From Kiloniella laminariae DSM 19542 (GTDB lineage Bacteria > Pseudomonadota > Alphaproteobacteria > Kiloniellales > Kiloniellaceae), in contig NZ_KB893134.1 in assembly GCF_000374005.1 (NCBI RefSeq), forward strand, positions 274,084 through 338,083: a DNA stretch of 64,000 nt. The letters are read 5' to 3'. This document shows, piece after piece, positions 9,200 through 18,156 of this stretch (its first letter is position 1; each line of letters starts with the position of its first letter). The translations under genes were made by a program, and so were the position numbers. A model generated the notes under the pieces. It was not told where the DNA came from and ran no database searches. It worked only from the letters and a program-made list of their open reading frames with translations.

Positions 9200-9787
9200 T
9201 CAGTCAAAAACCTCTTCTGCATATGCGCCATAAAACGATGAACGTTCGATCCAGCCGCTGATATCCTTGATCTCGACCTGACACCAATCATCGCTATTAC
9301 AAGATTCGAGTTCTCCGATGACTCCGGCTTCAACCTGGGCAATAGGGCGACTATTGCTGTCGGGATCGTCATAGAGGGTTCGCAAGGCCCCTGTGATCAT
9401 GACACTGCGTTGGCCCTTGAGCATGCTTTGATGGACCCAGCCCTGGGTTCCCTGCCAGTCTTTTATCTGTCTCCAGGTATCGAACTCGTCGATAATCTCA
9501 ACCGGTAACCCCCGACGATGATAGATCCAGCTGATCGGGTAACGAATACCAGGTCCCGCCCGCACGTTCACTTGTCCCGAGCGAAAACTGACAAACCGTG
9601 GCAGGGGCAAGCCACTGGAGCCGACAGTCCGCGTGACTTCTTCCTTGCTGCTGTCAGCAAAAACGGGAGACATTGTCAGTGGCATGACAAAAAACTGGCT
9701 GAAGAAAACAAGGGCGATGATAGCCGGGGTTGGAAGCTTCATGGGGAATCTTTTCTGGGAGCGCAGAATTCGCGGGCTTTTATTCAT
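9200..9787 (-). CDS. Exported bacterial SH3-domain protein
   Basis: The protein is likely periplasmic. A hydrophobic segment (about residues 22-40) ending in SPVFA|DSS is a plausible signal peptide. Two SH3-like repeats follow: the first with SFRSGQVNVRAGPGIRYPISW and GWVHQSMLKGQ, the second about residues 125-185 with GVIGELESC, DDWCQVEI and GWIERSSF. Such domains usually bind peptidoglycan or cell-wall peptides. An internal ATG at 9742 would give a shorter, more typical signal peptide; neither start has a convincing ribosome site. No functional partner is adjacent. Confidence 0.82.
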   Translation of the reverse strand: MNKSPRILRSQKRFPMKLPTPAIIALVFFSQFFVMPLTMSPVFADSSKEEVTRTVGSSGLPLPRFVSFRSGQVNVRAGPGIRYPISWIYHRRGLPVEIIDEFDTWRQIKDWQGTQGWVHQSMLKGQRSVMITGALRTLYDDPDSNSRPIAQVEAGVIGELESCNSDDWCQVEIKDISGWIERSSFYGAYAEEVFD

Positions 9788-10078
9788 TTCTTTATATTCA
9801 ACGCACTTAACAAATCAAAGATCTAACAGGTGCGAGCCTACAGTCAGCAGCCTCCGCTGGCTACTATTTATCGAATCACCTGTTTCTGGCTCTTGGCAAA
9901 GCCAATCTTCACAGCCTAAACTGGAGTGGAATCAGTTGGTCAGTCATTAAATGCCTGATGGTGTATGGTAGATCCAGAAAAGAAGAAAATACTGGGTATA
10001 CGGTTAAAATACCAGAAGGCGGAAAACTGTCCATAAAGGCTGTCTGGCCAATATCAGCAACGGGGAACCCTTGAATTC

Positions 10079-11065
10079 ATGCCACAAAAAAAACCCCTTG
10101 TGATTGTCACGCGCCGTCTTCCGGATGCAATCGAGACCCGGATGATGGAACTTTTTAACTGCCGGTTGAATCTCGACGACAAACCCTTTAGCCAAAAAGA
10201 ACTTATCGCGGCAGCCAAAGAGGCTGACGTTCTTGTTCCGACGGTAACGGACCGGGTTGATGCAGGGGTTTTGGCGCAGGCAGGACCGAATCTGCGTTTG
10301 ATCGCCTCTTTCGGTACCGGGGTGGATCACATTGATCTGCCAACTTGTCGCCAGCGGGGGATCACGGTCACCAACACACCGGGTGTGTTGACAGAAGATA
10401 CCGCCGACATGACCATGGCCCTTATTCTGGCCGTTTCGCGCCGTCTTACCGAGGGCGTAAAGCTGATCAAGTCGGGTGAATGGAATGGCTGGAGCCCGAC
10501 AGGGATGTTGGGGCACCGTATCTGGGGCAAGCGCCTCGGGATTATCGGCATGGGACGGATTGGACAGGCGGTCGCTCGGCGGGCAAGAGGTTTTGGCCTG
10601 TCGATCCACTATCACAATCGTCGCAAGGTGCATCCGGATATTGAAAACGAACTGGAAGCGACCTATTGGGAAAGCCTGGATCAGATGCTTTCGCGGATGG
10701 ATGTGATTTCGGTTAACTGTCCCCATACTCCTGCAACGTTTCATCTGCTGTCGAGCCGCAGATTAAAGCTGCTCAGCGAGCGGGCGATTATTGTCAATAC
10801 CAGCCGTGGTGAAGTCATTGACGAGAACGCTCTGGCGCGCCTGATTGAAGGCGGCGAAATCGCGGGAGCAGGCCTCGATGTTTTTGAACAGGAACCCGCA
10901 ATTAACCCTAAACTGTTACGGCAGGATAATGTGGTTCTCTTGCCGCACATGGGGTCTGCGACGATCGAAGGTCGCCATGCCATGGGGGAAAAGGTCATTA
11001 TCAATATCAAGACCTTTGCCGATGGCCATACTCCGCCTGACCGGGTTGTTGAGGCGATGTTCTAG
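10079..11065 (+). CDS. D-isomer 2-hydroxyacid dehydrogenase (glyoxylate/hydroxypyruvate reductase type)
   Basis: This is a cytosolic NAD(P)-dependent oxidoreductase of 328 residues. It shows the ASFGTGVDHIDL substrate-loop strand, the Rossmann motif GIIGMGRIGQAVARRA, the catalytic arginine in VNTSRGEVIDE, a glutamate in FEQEP and the histidine in LLPHMGSAT. The residue pattern is closest to GyaR-like glyoxylate reductases and D-glycerate dehydrogenases, but the exact substrate cannot be read from the sequence. The gene is monocistronic, with its own terminator. Confidence 0.9.
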   Translation: MPQKKPLVIVTRRLPDAIETRMMELFNCRLNLDDKPFSQKELIAAAKEADVLVPTVTDRVDAGVLAQAGPNLRLIASFGTGVDHIDLPTCRQRGITVTNTPGVLTEDTADMTMALILAVSRRLTEGVKLIKSGEWNGWSPTGMLGHRIWGKRLGIIGMGRIGQAVARRARGFGLSIHYHNRRKVHPDIENELEATYWESLDQMLSRMDVISVNCPHTPATFHLLSSRRLKLLSERAIIVNTSRGEVIDENALARLIEGGEIAGAGLDVFEQEPAINPKLLRQDNVVLLPHMGSATIEGRHAMGEKVIINIKTFADGHTPPDRVVEAMF

Positions 11066-11107
11066 TCCGGTAACGGCTATTCACGCTTAATAAAAACGCT
11101 GTAGAGC

Positions 11108-11141
11108 AATAAAAAAGGTCGGATTTCCGGCCTTTTTTATT
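11108..11141 (+). terminator. Terminator of the 2-hydroxyacid dehydrogenase gene
   Basis: A near-perfect stem AATAAAAAAGGTCGGA / TCCGGCCTTTTTTATT has a tiny loop and the T-run inside its right arm. Confidence 0.88.
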
Positions 11142-11406
11142 GGGTTCGTTACGGATTTCCTGAACACAATATCCTGTGGGTCAACCGATACGCCTGGCTG
11201 TCTCGTCAAAAATTTTCAGTTTCTGCTGAAAATGCCGTGACTCTGCTGTATGGCTGGCTTGTGTTCTTTCACGTTGCCGATTCGTCACGGTGTTTCCAAG
11301 ATTCAAATATAAAATGATGACGCTACAAGATGTTGTATTGACGCGGTGTCAAAATTAGGGCATTTCATTCTCGTGATTATACCAATCCTGCTTTTTGCGC
11401 TATAGT

Positions 11407-11541
11407 GCAGCAATTGAAATCGGGATTGGCCAAATTTAGTCAATCTTTGATTGATTCAGGCTCTTTCGTTCGATCTCCAATCTGACGAACGCTGAACAAA
11501 AAGCGGTACTGATAACATCAGCACCGCTTTTTGTTTTTTTC
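11407..11541 (+). ncRNA. Candidate small RNA ending in a strong intrinsic terminator
   Basis: The 428-base gap 11142-11569 has no ORF, yet it holds a very strong hairpin at 11495-11535 (13-bp arms plus an inner 5-bp stem) followed by TTTTTTT on the plus strand. The upstream dehydrogenase already has its own terminator. The GST gene on the minus strand gains no U-tract after this stem. A separate short plus transcript is the simplest reading. A second stem (CGTTCG 11467-11472 with CGAACG 11486-11491) precedes it, and TATAGT at 11401-11406 could be a -10 element; no good -35 is seen. The 5' end is a guess. Confidence 0.4.
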
Positions 11542-11569
11542 AGGGAGCCCGTTACAGTCTGATCGGGCT

Positions 11570-12217
11570 TTACTGGGACAGCTTGAAGTTTATCCAAGTC
11601 TCAACAGTTTCTGCATAGTTATCAAGAACCCCGCTGACGGCGACGTTCTTTTGCAGGGTTTCGTGCCAGATCTGCAGGGGTTTGGGAAATTCAAAAGAGA
11701 GCTCCAGTGCCCGGAACATTGCAGTGGCAAGCAGGAATGTCGGGGCAAAACCACAGTCTGCGAAAGTGATTTCAGAACCGGCAATGTATGGCCTGAAGTG
11801 TCCGAACCGGATGAGCATTTCCATATGTCTTGTGAATTCAGCGTGCTTCTCGGAAACAATCAGGGGGTCGCGGATTGAGGGTGCCATGTGTTTGAAAAGG
11901 GTCCGCAGAGAGGGTTCCAGCTTGAGGTCGTGGAAGCGAGACAACATTCTGACAGAGGCTCTGGCGGCAATGTCTTTGGGTAGCAGGGCGGGGAGAGGGT
12001 AACGTTCTTCCAGGTATTCGAGAATTGTCTCTGATTCGCTTAAGACCAGATCACCATCAACAATGGCAGGCACTGTGCCAGTGGGGATGATCTGTTTGTA
12101 TTTCTCCGAGCTATAGCCATCTGGCGGAAGTCTTTGCTCTGCGTCCAGTCCTTTCAGTGCGAGAGCGACCTGAACCTTTGCACCAAAATTGCTGATCGGG
12201 ACGTTGTAGAGAATCAT
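11570..12217 (-). CDS. Glutathione S-transferase family protein
   Basis: This is a cytosolic thiol transferase-like protein of 215 residues. The N-terminal thioredoxin-fold domain (about 1-80) has the cis-proline strand GTVPAIVDGDLVLSESETILEYLEE, with the Ser-Glu glutathione-binding pair (SES). An all-helical C-terminal domain follows with the conserved ITFADCGFAPTFL helix start. The substrate is unknown. No partner gene is next to it; the downstream binding-protein gene is separated by a terminator-like stem. Confidence 0.9.
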   Translation of the reverse strand: MILYNVPISNFGAKVQVALALKGLDAEQRLPPDGYSSEKYKQIIPTGTVPAIVDGDLVLSESETILEYLEERYPLPALLPKDIAARASVRMLSRFHDLKLEPSLRTLFKHMAPSIRDPLIVSEKHAEFTRHMEMLIRFGHFRPYIAGSEITFADCGFAPTFLLATAMFRALELSFEFPKPLQIWHETLQKNVAVSGVLDNYAETVETWINFKLSQ

Positions 12218-12271
12218 AGGCAGGATCTCACATTGATAAAAAGACCAGTGTACTTGTTAAAGTAATATGGA

Positions 12272-12299
12272 AAACGGGCTGAAATAATCCAGCCCGTTT
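12272..12299 (-). terminator. Terminator of the binding-protein gene at 12333
   Basis: A nine-bp stem AAACGGGCT / AGCCCGTTT is followed on the minus strand by T-rich sequence. Confidence 0.75.
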
Positions 12300-12332
12300 G
12301 ATCAGAAAAAGATAGTGCAGATTTTATCGACG

Positions 12333-13121
12333 TCAGTCAGCAAGTTTCCATTTGCGGGCAAGATCGTTGAAAAATCCGCTGGATTTTTTCAATTCGATCC
12401 AGTGATTGAGATAGTTGATCCAGATCTGGTCTTCCTGTGCCACGAGCATGGCAAGCGGCGTCGGCGAACGTGGTTCGGCAACAGGGACGATGGCCATCTC
12501 GGAATATTTCTGGACTAGGGTTGCAGCCTCTACATTCGAGGTGATGTGAATCAGAGCCCGGCCTGAAAGAACTTCCTGAAAATCGCGCGCAGGGGCCTCA
12601 ACAGATTTCAGGCTTGCCTGGGGAAAGTATTCTTTTGCCTGTTGTTCCTGGACTGTTCCAAGTGTTGTCGCGACCGTGATGTCCGGCTGGTTGATGTCTT
12701 CCCAGCTGTTAAAGCGCTCAAGATTTTTTTTCAGGGTCAGGGGGACAGTACCAACCTGGTAGTAACTGTCGGTGTAACCGGCAACAGCCATGCGTTTGGG
12801 ATTGAGCGAGGCGCTGGTGGTGATGTCATATTTATCAGCGACCACGCCGTTGATCAGGGTTTTCCAGTCTGTAGGAACAAAGACCACTTCAACCCCCATG
12901 TCCCGGGCCAGTTCAGTGACGACATCGACATCAAAACCTTCGTAACTGTCATTGCTTGTGTTTTTGATGGACATGGGGTTCCAGTCCCCTGTCGTACCGA
13001 CCCGAAGTTCACCAGAGCTGAGGATTTTGTGCAAACGGGACTGCTCAGCGGCCTGGGCGAGGGAAAAAGTTCCGGCAACCAGCAGGGCCACAAGAGAGAG
13101 GATGGCGCGAAGTTTCATCAT
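12333..13121 (-). CDS. Periplasmic amino-acid-type binding protein, PheC (cyclohexadienyl dehydratase)-like
   Basis: The 262-residue exported protein has a signal peptide ending at SLAQA|AEQ. It is an SBP_bac_3 type II binding protein: RLHKILSSGELRVGTTGDWNPMS, GFDVDVVTELARDMG, then the hinge region DITTSASLNPKRM. The opening and the WNPM/RMAVAGYTDSYY pattern resemble both glutamine-type binding proteins and the periplasmic cyclohexadienyl dehydratase PheC, which shares this fold. No ABC permease or ATPase of the amino-acid family is adjacent, so an enzyme or orphan binding role is possible. It lies downstream of thiQ but 158 bases away. Confidence 0.75.
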   Translation of the reverse strand: MMKLRAILSLVALLVAGTFSLAQAAEQSRLHKILSSGELRVGTTGDWNPMSIKNTSNDSYEGFDVDVVTELARDMGVEVVFVPTDWKTLINGVVADKYDITTSASLNPKRMAVAGYTDSYYQVGTVPLTLKKNLERFNSWEDINQPDITVATTLGTVQEQQAKEYFPQASLKSVEAPARDFQEVLSGRALIHITSNVEAATLVQKYSEMAIVPVAEPRSPTPLAMLVAQEDQIWINYLNHWIELKKSSGFFNDLARKWKLAD

Positions 13122-13279
13122 GTATGTTCCGGGGTTACAGGGATTGAAGGAATGGGTGAAGGAGAACGAGTGTAGAACATTTTAAAACAGGGAGCCAGTT
13201 CCTCTCCAAAAAACAACTGTTACTCTGGATCAAAGATGCGTGAAGCAAACAACGGTTTGGCCACTATGGAACTCTTTTG

Positions 13280-13945
13280 TTATAACTGGACGACCCGATC
13301 GGCAATTTTCTCTGCATCGCTTGGCAAATGGGTAACCATCAGGGTGAGAAGGCTGTTTTCATCGTGCAGGGATCTGACCAGCGACAGCATTTCCTCGCGC
13401 AAGGCGGGATCGAGGGCGCTAAAAGGCTCATCCAGCAAGAGAATTGGACGGTGGCGAACGAGACAACGGGCAAGTGCAACCCGCTGACGCTGCCCCCCGG
13501 AAAGTTCGGCGGGATATCTCTTATTCAGGCCCTCGAGACTGACACTTGCCAGGGCGGCCTGGATTTCCCTGTGGTCCGACAGGCTCAAACGCAGTCCAGG
13601 ATGTAATCCGAGGCCAATATTGTCCTCAACAGTCAGATGGGCAAAGAGATTGTGTTCCTGAAACAGCGTGGTGACGGGACGTTGCGCGGGGGGAAGGGGC
13701 AGCAGATCATCGCTGTTAAAGCGCAGTTCACCCGAGAGAGGCGTTTCAAAGCCTGAAATCAGATTGAGCAGGGTAGACTTCCCAACGCCGGAAGGGCCGG
13801 TAATGGCAACAAGTTCTCCAGGGGCCACCACAAGATTAAAAGTCAGGGGACTGTTGTCGTTACCATAACTGAATTTGACCTGATCAAGAATAAGGCCTGT
13901 CCGGGAAATTGGTTGAGAGGGCCGATCTTTGTGTTCAGATACCAT
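13280..13945 (-). CDS. thiQ: Thiamine ABC transporter, ATP-binding protein
   Basis: ThiQ energises thiamine/TPP uptake. The protein has Walker A GPSGVGKST, Q-loop FQEHNLF, signature LSGGQRQRVALAR, Walker B ILLLDEPFSALD and the switch histidine in VTHLPSDAE. I choose the ATG at 13945 because GGAGAG lies 8 bases upstream, giving an 11-base overlap with the end of thiP; the longer frame from 14011 would add an unlikely extension. It is the last gene of thiBPQ. Confidence 0.93.
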   Translation of the reverse strand: MVSEHKDRPSQPISRTGLILDQVKFSYGNDNSPLTFNLVVAPGELVAITGPSGVGKSTLLNLISGFETPLSGELRFNSDDLLPLPPAQRPVTTLFQEHNLFAHLTVEDNIGLGLHPGLRLSLSDHREIQAALASVSLEGLNKRYPAELSGGQRQRVALARCLVRHRPILLLDEPFSALDPALREEMLSLVRSLHDENSLLTLMVTHLPSDAEKIADRVVQL

Positions 13946-15632
13946 GCGATACTCTCTCCGATGTCTGATGCTGTGTTCTGGAAAATGGCCGGATTGTTTT
14001 TCCAGAGACAAGTCGCTCGATCACTATAAAGAGACCAAGACTTTGCAGGCACAGGACAAAAGCGACGACTGCGGCATCTTCAAAACGATAACTCCCCATT
14101 TTCTGATACATATAAAGTGGCAAGGTGGCGAAATCCTGTGTGCCAAACAGGGCGATGACACTGAGATCACCAGTGGAGAGGGCAACCGCAAGCCCCAAGG
14201 CGAGCCCGACAGATTTCCGGTTCTGGGGCCAATCAATCAGACGCAGGCGATTAAGACCGCGGATATCCAGACTGTTGCACAGCAAATCACTTTTCTGAGC
14301 CGCAGCTTCAAAGGCCGGAGCGAGCAGACGCAAGACAAAAGGAAGAGCCATAAGGGCGTTAATTGTCACGACCAAAAGCGGAGCGAGCAATGACAGGCCA
14401 CTGCTGTTTTTCAGGGTAATGAACAGACCTGTTGCCAAAACAAAAGGAGGCAGCAACAAGATCAGCGAGCCGGAGAAATCGAGCGTAGCTGATAAAATGC
14501 CGGCATAGGATTCCCCGCCCAGTCGGGAAGGCAGATATAGGCTTCGCAGGGTTAATGCGAGGCCAAGGGCAAGCAGGAGTGACAGCATTCCGGCAGACAG
14601 GGAAACCGCGAGGCTGGTCAAGGCCGCATCCCATAGTCTGCTTTCGGAGAGGGTCGTAAAAAACCGTGGCGTTATGGCTTTCCATACTGTTGCCAGCAGA
14701 GGGGGAAGAACCAGCAGGGCCATCAGGAGAAGCGCCAGCGTGTCGATGATCTTTGCGCAGGGTTTGTCGGCGTCAAAGCGCCTGATCTGGCGTTCTTCAG
14801 TCTGGCTGAGGGGCATGCGCCGTATAAATTTCCGTCCCAGCAACAGGATAGAAAAACAGAATACAAGCTGGGTCATGGCCAAAGTGGCTGCTTTTGGAAT
14901 ATCGAAATCAAACCGCAGGGCTTGATAAATGGCGACTTCGAGGGTGTTGGTTGAAGGGCCGCCTCCCAGTGTTAACACGATGATGAAAGAGGTAAAGCAG
15001 AGCAGAAAAACCAGACCGCAGGAGGCAGGCAGTATTTTACGCAAACCCGGCCATTCAATCAGGCGGAATATGTCCCGATCCGACAGACCAAGCTGGGCGG
15101 TGCTGCGCCAGTATTCCCGGGGCAGGCTCTCGAGGGTTTCGAGGAAAATTCTTGTCAGCAGCGGGGCATTGAAAAAAACATGGGCAATGAGAATCCCGGT
15201 CAAACCATAGAGATAGCTGTTGGTCTCGGAGTTGAAAAACCCGAGAATCTGGTTGACCCATCCCTGACGACCATGGACGGCTATGATGCCAAAAACCCCT
15301 ACAATAGTCGGTACGATCAACGACAGGCTGGACAGCTGAAGGAACAGGCGTCGCCCGGGAAGCTGTGGTCGTCGAGAGAGTGCGCGGGCCACCGGGATCG
15401 CCAGGAGCGTTGCCAGAGCTGTGCTAACGATCGCCTGAAAAAAGGTAAAGGCTGTCAGCCGCCAGAGATAACTGTTGTTTAGAAAGCGAAGAGGATTCAG
15501 ATCCGTGATCTGGCTGAACAGCCCGGAAAAAGCCAGCCCCAGTACTGTGCCGATAAGAACCAGACTGAGCAGGCCGGGCCATAAAAGCTCGAAAGAACGT
15601 TTCTGTCTGGAAGGCAGGGAGAACCGGGGCAT
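13935..15632 (-). CDS. thiP: Thiamine/TPP ABC transporter permease
   Basis: ThiP is the inner-membrane channel of thiamine uptake. The 565-residue protein is a fused double permease: two homologous halves of about six transmembrane segments each, with BPD-transporter EAA-type loops (TAQLGLSDRDIFRLIEWPG in the first half, CNSLDIRGLNRLRLIDWPQ in the second). Length and fusion match ThiP. It starts 15 bases after thiB and overlaps thiQ. Confidence 0.94.
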   Translation of the reverse strand: MPRFSLPSRQKRSFELLWPGLLSLVLIGTVLGLAFSGLFSQITDLNPLRFLNNSYLWRLTAFTFFQAIVSTALATLLAIPVARALSRRPQLPGRRLFLQLSSLSLIVPTIVGVFGIIAVHGRQGWVNQILGFFNSETNSYLYGLTGILIAHVFFNAPLLTRIFLETLESLPREYWRSTAQLGLSDRDIFRLIEWPGLRKILPASCGLVFLLCFTSFIIVLTLGGGPSTNTLEVAIYQALRFDFDIPKAATLAMTQLVFCFSILLLGRKFIRRMPLSQTEERQIRRFDADKPCAKIIDTLALLLMALLVLPPLLATVWKAITPRFFTTLSESRLWDAALTSLAVSLSAGMLSLLLALGLALTLRSLYLPSRLGGESYAGILSATLDFSGSLILLLPPFVLATGLFITLKNSSGLSLLAPLLVVTINALMALPFVLRLLAPAFEAAAQKSDLLCNSLDIRGLNRLRLIDWPQNRKSVGLALGLAVALSTGDLSVIALFGTQDFATLPLYMYQKMGSYRFEDAAVVAFVLCLQSLGLFIVIERLVSGKTIRPFSRTQHQTSERVSHGI

Positions 15633-15647
15633 GGCTGTAAACCGGAA

Positions 15648-16679
15648 TTAACGCTCGACAGCCGAGAGCCAGCTGTCAATCCAGATCTGGCGATGGCTCT
15701 GGACGTCCTCTGGGCTGTACAACAGGGATTTTGTCGGCCTGGCGAGTTCGTTGAAAGTCCCGGGGAGCTTTTCACCGAGGTCAATCACAGGGTACATCCA
15801 GTTGCCCGTTGGAATCTGGCTCTGGAAAGCTTCGGAGCCAATGAAGTTGAGGAACTCCTGGGCAAGTTCAGGTTCGGAGGCATTTTTCAATTGTCCGGCA
15901 ACCTCGACCTGCAGGTAGTGCCCCTCGTCAAAAATAGCAGCTTTATATTGATGCTTTTCCTCGGCGATGATGTGGTAGGCCGGAGAGGTGGTGTAACTGA
16001 GCACCATGTCGGCTTCCCCATCAAGAAAGAGTCCATAGGCTTCGCCCCAGCCTTTGGTGATGGTGACAATTTTGGGAGAGAGTTTTTTCCAGGCATCAGC
16101 GGCCTTCTCGCCGTAGACCTGCTGGATCCAGAGCATCAAGCCGAGACCTGGTGTTGCGCTGCGGGGGTCCTGAATGATGATTTTCAGATCCGGATTGTCA
16201 TTGATCAACTGGTCCAGGCTGTCGGGAACAGTTGTCAGCTTTTCGCTGTCATAAACAAAGGCGAAATAGCCGTAGTCGAAGGGGACGAAGTGACTGTCGC
16301 TCCAGGTGACAGGCAGGGAGAGTTTTCCCTGATCAAGATTGCTGGGGGCGAACAGCCCGGTTGCGGCTGCTTCTGCTGTAAGGTTTGTGTCCAGCCCGAG
16401 AACAACATCGGCAGGACTTTCTGCTCCTTCGAGTTTCAGCCGACTGAGGAGCCCGACGGAAGAGTCAATGGCTACAAATTTGAGATCGCAATCACAGACG
16501 CCTTCGAATGCTTCTTCGACCTTGGGGCCTGCGCCCCATTCGGCGGCAAAAGAATCGTAGGTGTAGACTGTGAGAATTTTTTTTCCCTCAGTGCTTTTTT
16601 CTTCGGCGCTGGCATTCAGGCTCAGGCCAAGGGTTAGTGTGGCAGCAGTAAAAGCTGTCAGTGCTGTGCGCAGGATCAT
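15648..16679 (-). CDS. thiB: Thiamine/TPP periplasmic binding protein
   Basis: ThiB captures thiamine and its phosphates in the periplasm. The ATG at 16679 is preferred to the upstream ones (16691, 16733) because TGGAG lies 6 bases before it, and it gives a clean 25-residue signal peptide ending in NASA|EEK. The mature protein shows LTVYTYDSFAAEWGAGP, a CDCDLKF strand, VVLGLDTNLTAEA, and DYGYFAFVYDSEKL in the iron/thiamine binding-protein fold. A TPP riboswitch lies upstream. Confidence 0.94.
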   Translation of the reverse strand: MILRTALTAFTAATLTLGLSLNASAEEKSTEGKKILTVYTYDSFAAEWGAGPKVEEAFEGVCDCDLKFVAIDSSVGLLSRLKLEGAESPADVVLGLDTNLTAEAAATGLFAPSNLDQGKLSLPVTWSDSHFVPFDYGYFAFVYDSEKLTTVPDSLDQLINDNPDLKIIIQDPRSATPGLGLMLWIQQVYGEKAADAWKKLSPKIVTITKGWGEAYGLFLDGEADMVLSYTTSPAYHIIAEEKHQYKAAIFDEGHYLQVEVAGQLKNASEPELAQEFLNFIGSEAFQSQIPTGNWMYPVIDLGEKLPGTFNELARPTKSLLYSPEDVQSHRQIWIDSWLSAVER

Positions 16680-16777
16680 GCGACGCTCCATAGTTTTGTG
16701 GGGCGGGCAAGGACCTGAAAAATCTGGAAACACATATGAGTAATCAGCCCTTGCGGGAGATCTTCATCCAGTCTTCA

Positions 16778-16866
16778 ATTCCCTCCGCCGGTATTAACCG
16801 GTTCAGGTTCGACGGGTTTATCTCCGTTGCTATGGAAATCTCTCAGCCCGATTTGGACACCCCGTT
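16778..16866 (-). promoter_or_regulatory. TPP riboswitch (THI element) controlling thiBPQ
   Basis: On the minus strand the sequence contains every hallmark of the TPP aptamer: GGGGTGTCC at the start, GGGCTGAGAGA, ACCCGTCGAACCTGA, CCGGTTAATACCGGCGGAGGGA, closing the P1 stem near 16778. It sits about 100 bases upstream of the thiB start. Binding of thiamine pyrophosphate would lower expression of the transporter operon, by translation or transcription control; no unambiguous terminator is visible between aptamer and start. Confidence 0.95.
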
Positions 16867-16989
16867 GAGACCGCGGAGAGCTTAGACCTTTCGTTATTGC
16901 CCAGCAAGAGGGGAAAGCCCCGGTTTTGTCTGGTACGGATGAACAGGTCAAACTGGCTAGCAAAAAACCTGTACGCTCTCGCCAAAGAT

Positions 16990-18144
16990 TCAGGAACAGC
17001 GGGAGTGGAGGATGTCGCGATAATTTGCGGGTGTGAACCCGCCGAGATGCCTGAATTCCCGGCTGAGGTGATGGCGATCGGAATAGCCCTGCTGCCAGGC
17101 CAGCTCATCCAGCGAAAGTGGGCTTTCTGCCAGGGTCTGGCAGCTTTTCCGTAACCGGATGTAGCGCGAAATTTCACTGTAGCTGCTGTTCAGGGCCGTG
17201 AGTTTGCGAGAAAGGCTGCGGGGAGAAAAACCCAGTTGTTTTGCCGCTGATCTCAGGGTGAGATGGCCACCGTCTCTGGGTGTCGAAAGCTGGAGAAGGT
17301 GCTGGAGAAGACGCCTGTCAGGGAACATATGGGAAAGATCTGTTACCTGAGTGCTGCTCTTGCAGTTGAGTCTTAGTTTCGGTTGCCCGGATATAATCAG
17401 GGCACATTCCGGAGTGTAGTTACTGAGGTGAGCTTTGAAATTCTTTAATGTGGAAGAAGCCCATGTCATATCAAGCTGACGGGTAGTCCCAAGTGGGGGC
17501 TGATACCATAACGTTGCATCTTGTAGATCAAAAAGAGCACAGGCGACCCCACCGAGGACAATTGGTCCAAATGAAGAGCTTCTGGCCAGAGGAGAGAGAA
17601 ATGGCCGGATGGTTACCTCTTCCGGGGCCGTAATTTCTATAAAATTCTCGGGCCAGTCTGCGGCGTGTTGATTCTGAGTCGTCGAGGAAAAATGCGTTTG
17701 CCGGGCAAGGGTCTGGACCTTTAGACAAAGCGACCAGCGTCTGACAAGCTGGTGAGGCGTAAGGGCATTGGAAAGTAAAAAACTGACAGGATCAAAATGT
17801 ATATCTGCGGCATTCCGGATGCAGAGCTGTAAAAGACGCTCATACCCGCCCTGCTGTATCAGCTTCAATATCTCGAGATCGACTTGTTCTTTGGTTTCTA
17901 TCCTTGGGGTGAGCTGGGGTTTCTGGTTGCTGCCTGCAGCCTGATTGGCAGACTGTATCCTGGCGCCCAGCTGTAGAAACCAGCTGTCCCATTGGCGCCG
18001 ATAACTTTCCCCCAGGGTCGCGCGTGATTTTGCCTGTTCATCTAAGGTGTTTTTGGCGTCGATTTTCACAGCTGTTGACCATCCTTGCGATAATACTACC
18101 CCGATTGTCAGAGATATTTTCTCTGGTGACAAAGAAAATAACAC
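16990..18144 (-). CDS. AraC-family transcriptional regulator
   Basis: The 384-residue protein has a long N-terminal AraC-binding-like effector region (about 60-260) and a C-terminal pair of helix-turn-helix motifs (about 290-380): RSAAKQLGFSPRSLSRKL and LDELAWQQGYSDRHHLSREFRHLGGFTPANYR. The layout resembles the OruR/ArgR-like AraC proteins with an arabinose-binding-like arm. The start is uncertain: a GTG near 18069 with AAGGATGG upstream would remove about 25 residues. It lies upstream of the TPP riboswitch, but nothing ties it to thiamine. Confidence 0.85.
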   Translation of the reverse strand: MLFSLSPEKISLTIGVVLSQGWSTAVKIDAKNTLDEQAKSRATLGESYRRQWDSWFLQLGARIQSANQAAGSNQKPQLTPRIETKEQVDLEILKLIQQGGYERLLQLCIRNAADIHFDPVSFLLSNALTPHQLVRRWSLCLKVQTLARQTHFSSTTQNQHAADWPENFIEITAPEEVTIRPFLSPLARSSSFGPIVLGGVACALFDLQDATLWYQPPLGTTRQLDMTWASSTLKNFKAHLSNYTPECALIISGQPKLRLNCKSSTQVTDLSHMFPDRRLLQHLLQLSTPRDGGHLTLRSAAKQLGFSPRSLSRKLTALNSSYSEISRYIRLRKSCQTLAESPLSLDELAWQQGYSDRHHLSREFRHLGGFTPANYRDILHSRCS

Positions 18145-18156
18145 AGGGAGTATAAC

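Noticed and set aside
15693-16637. 314-codon plus-strand ORF over thiB
   Set aside because: Shadow of thiB, which has a signal peptide, a binding-protein fold and an upstream riboswitch.
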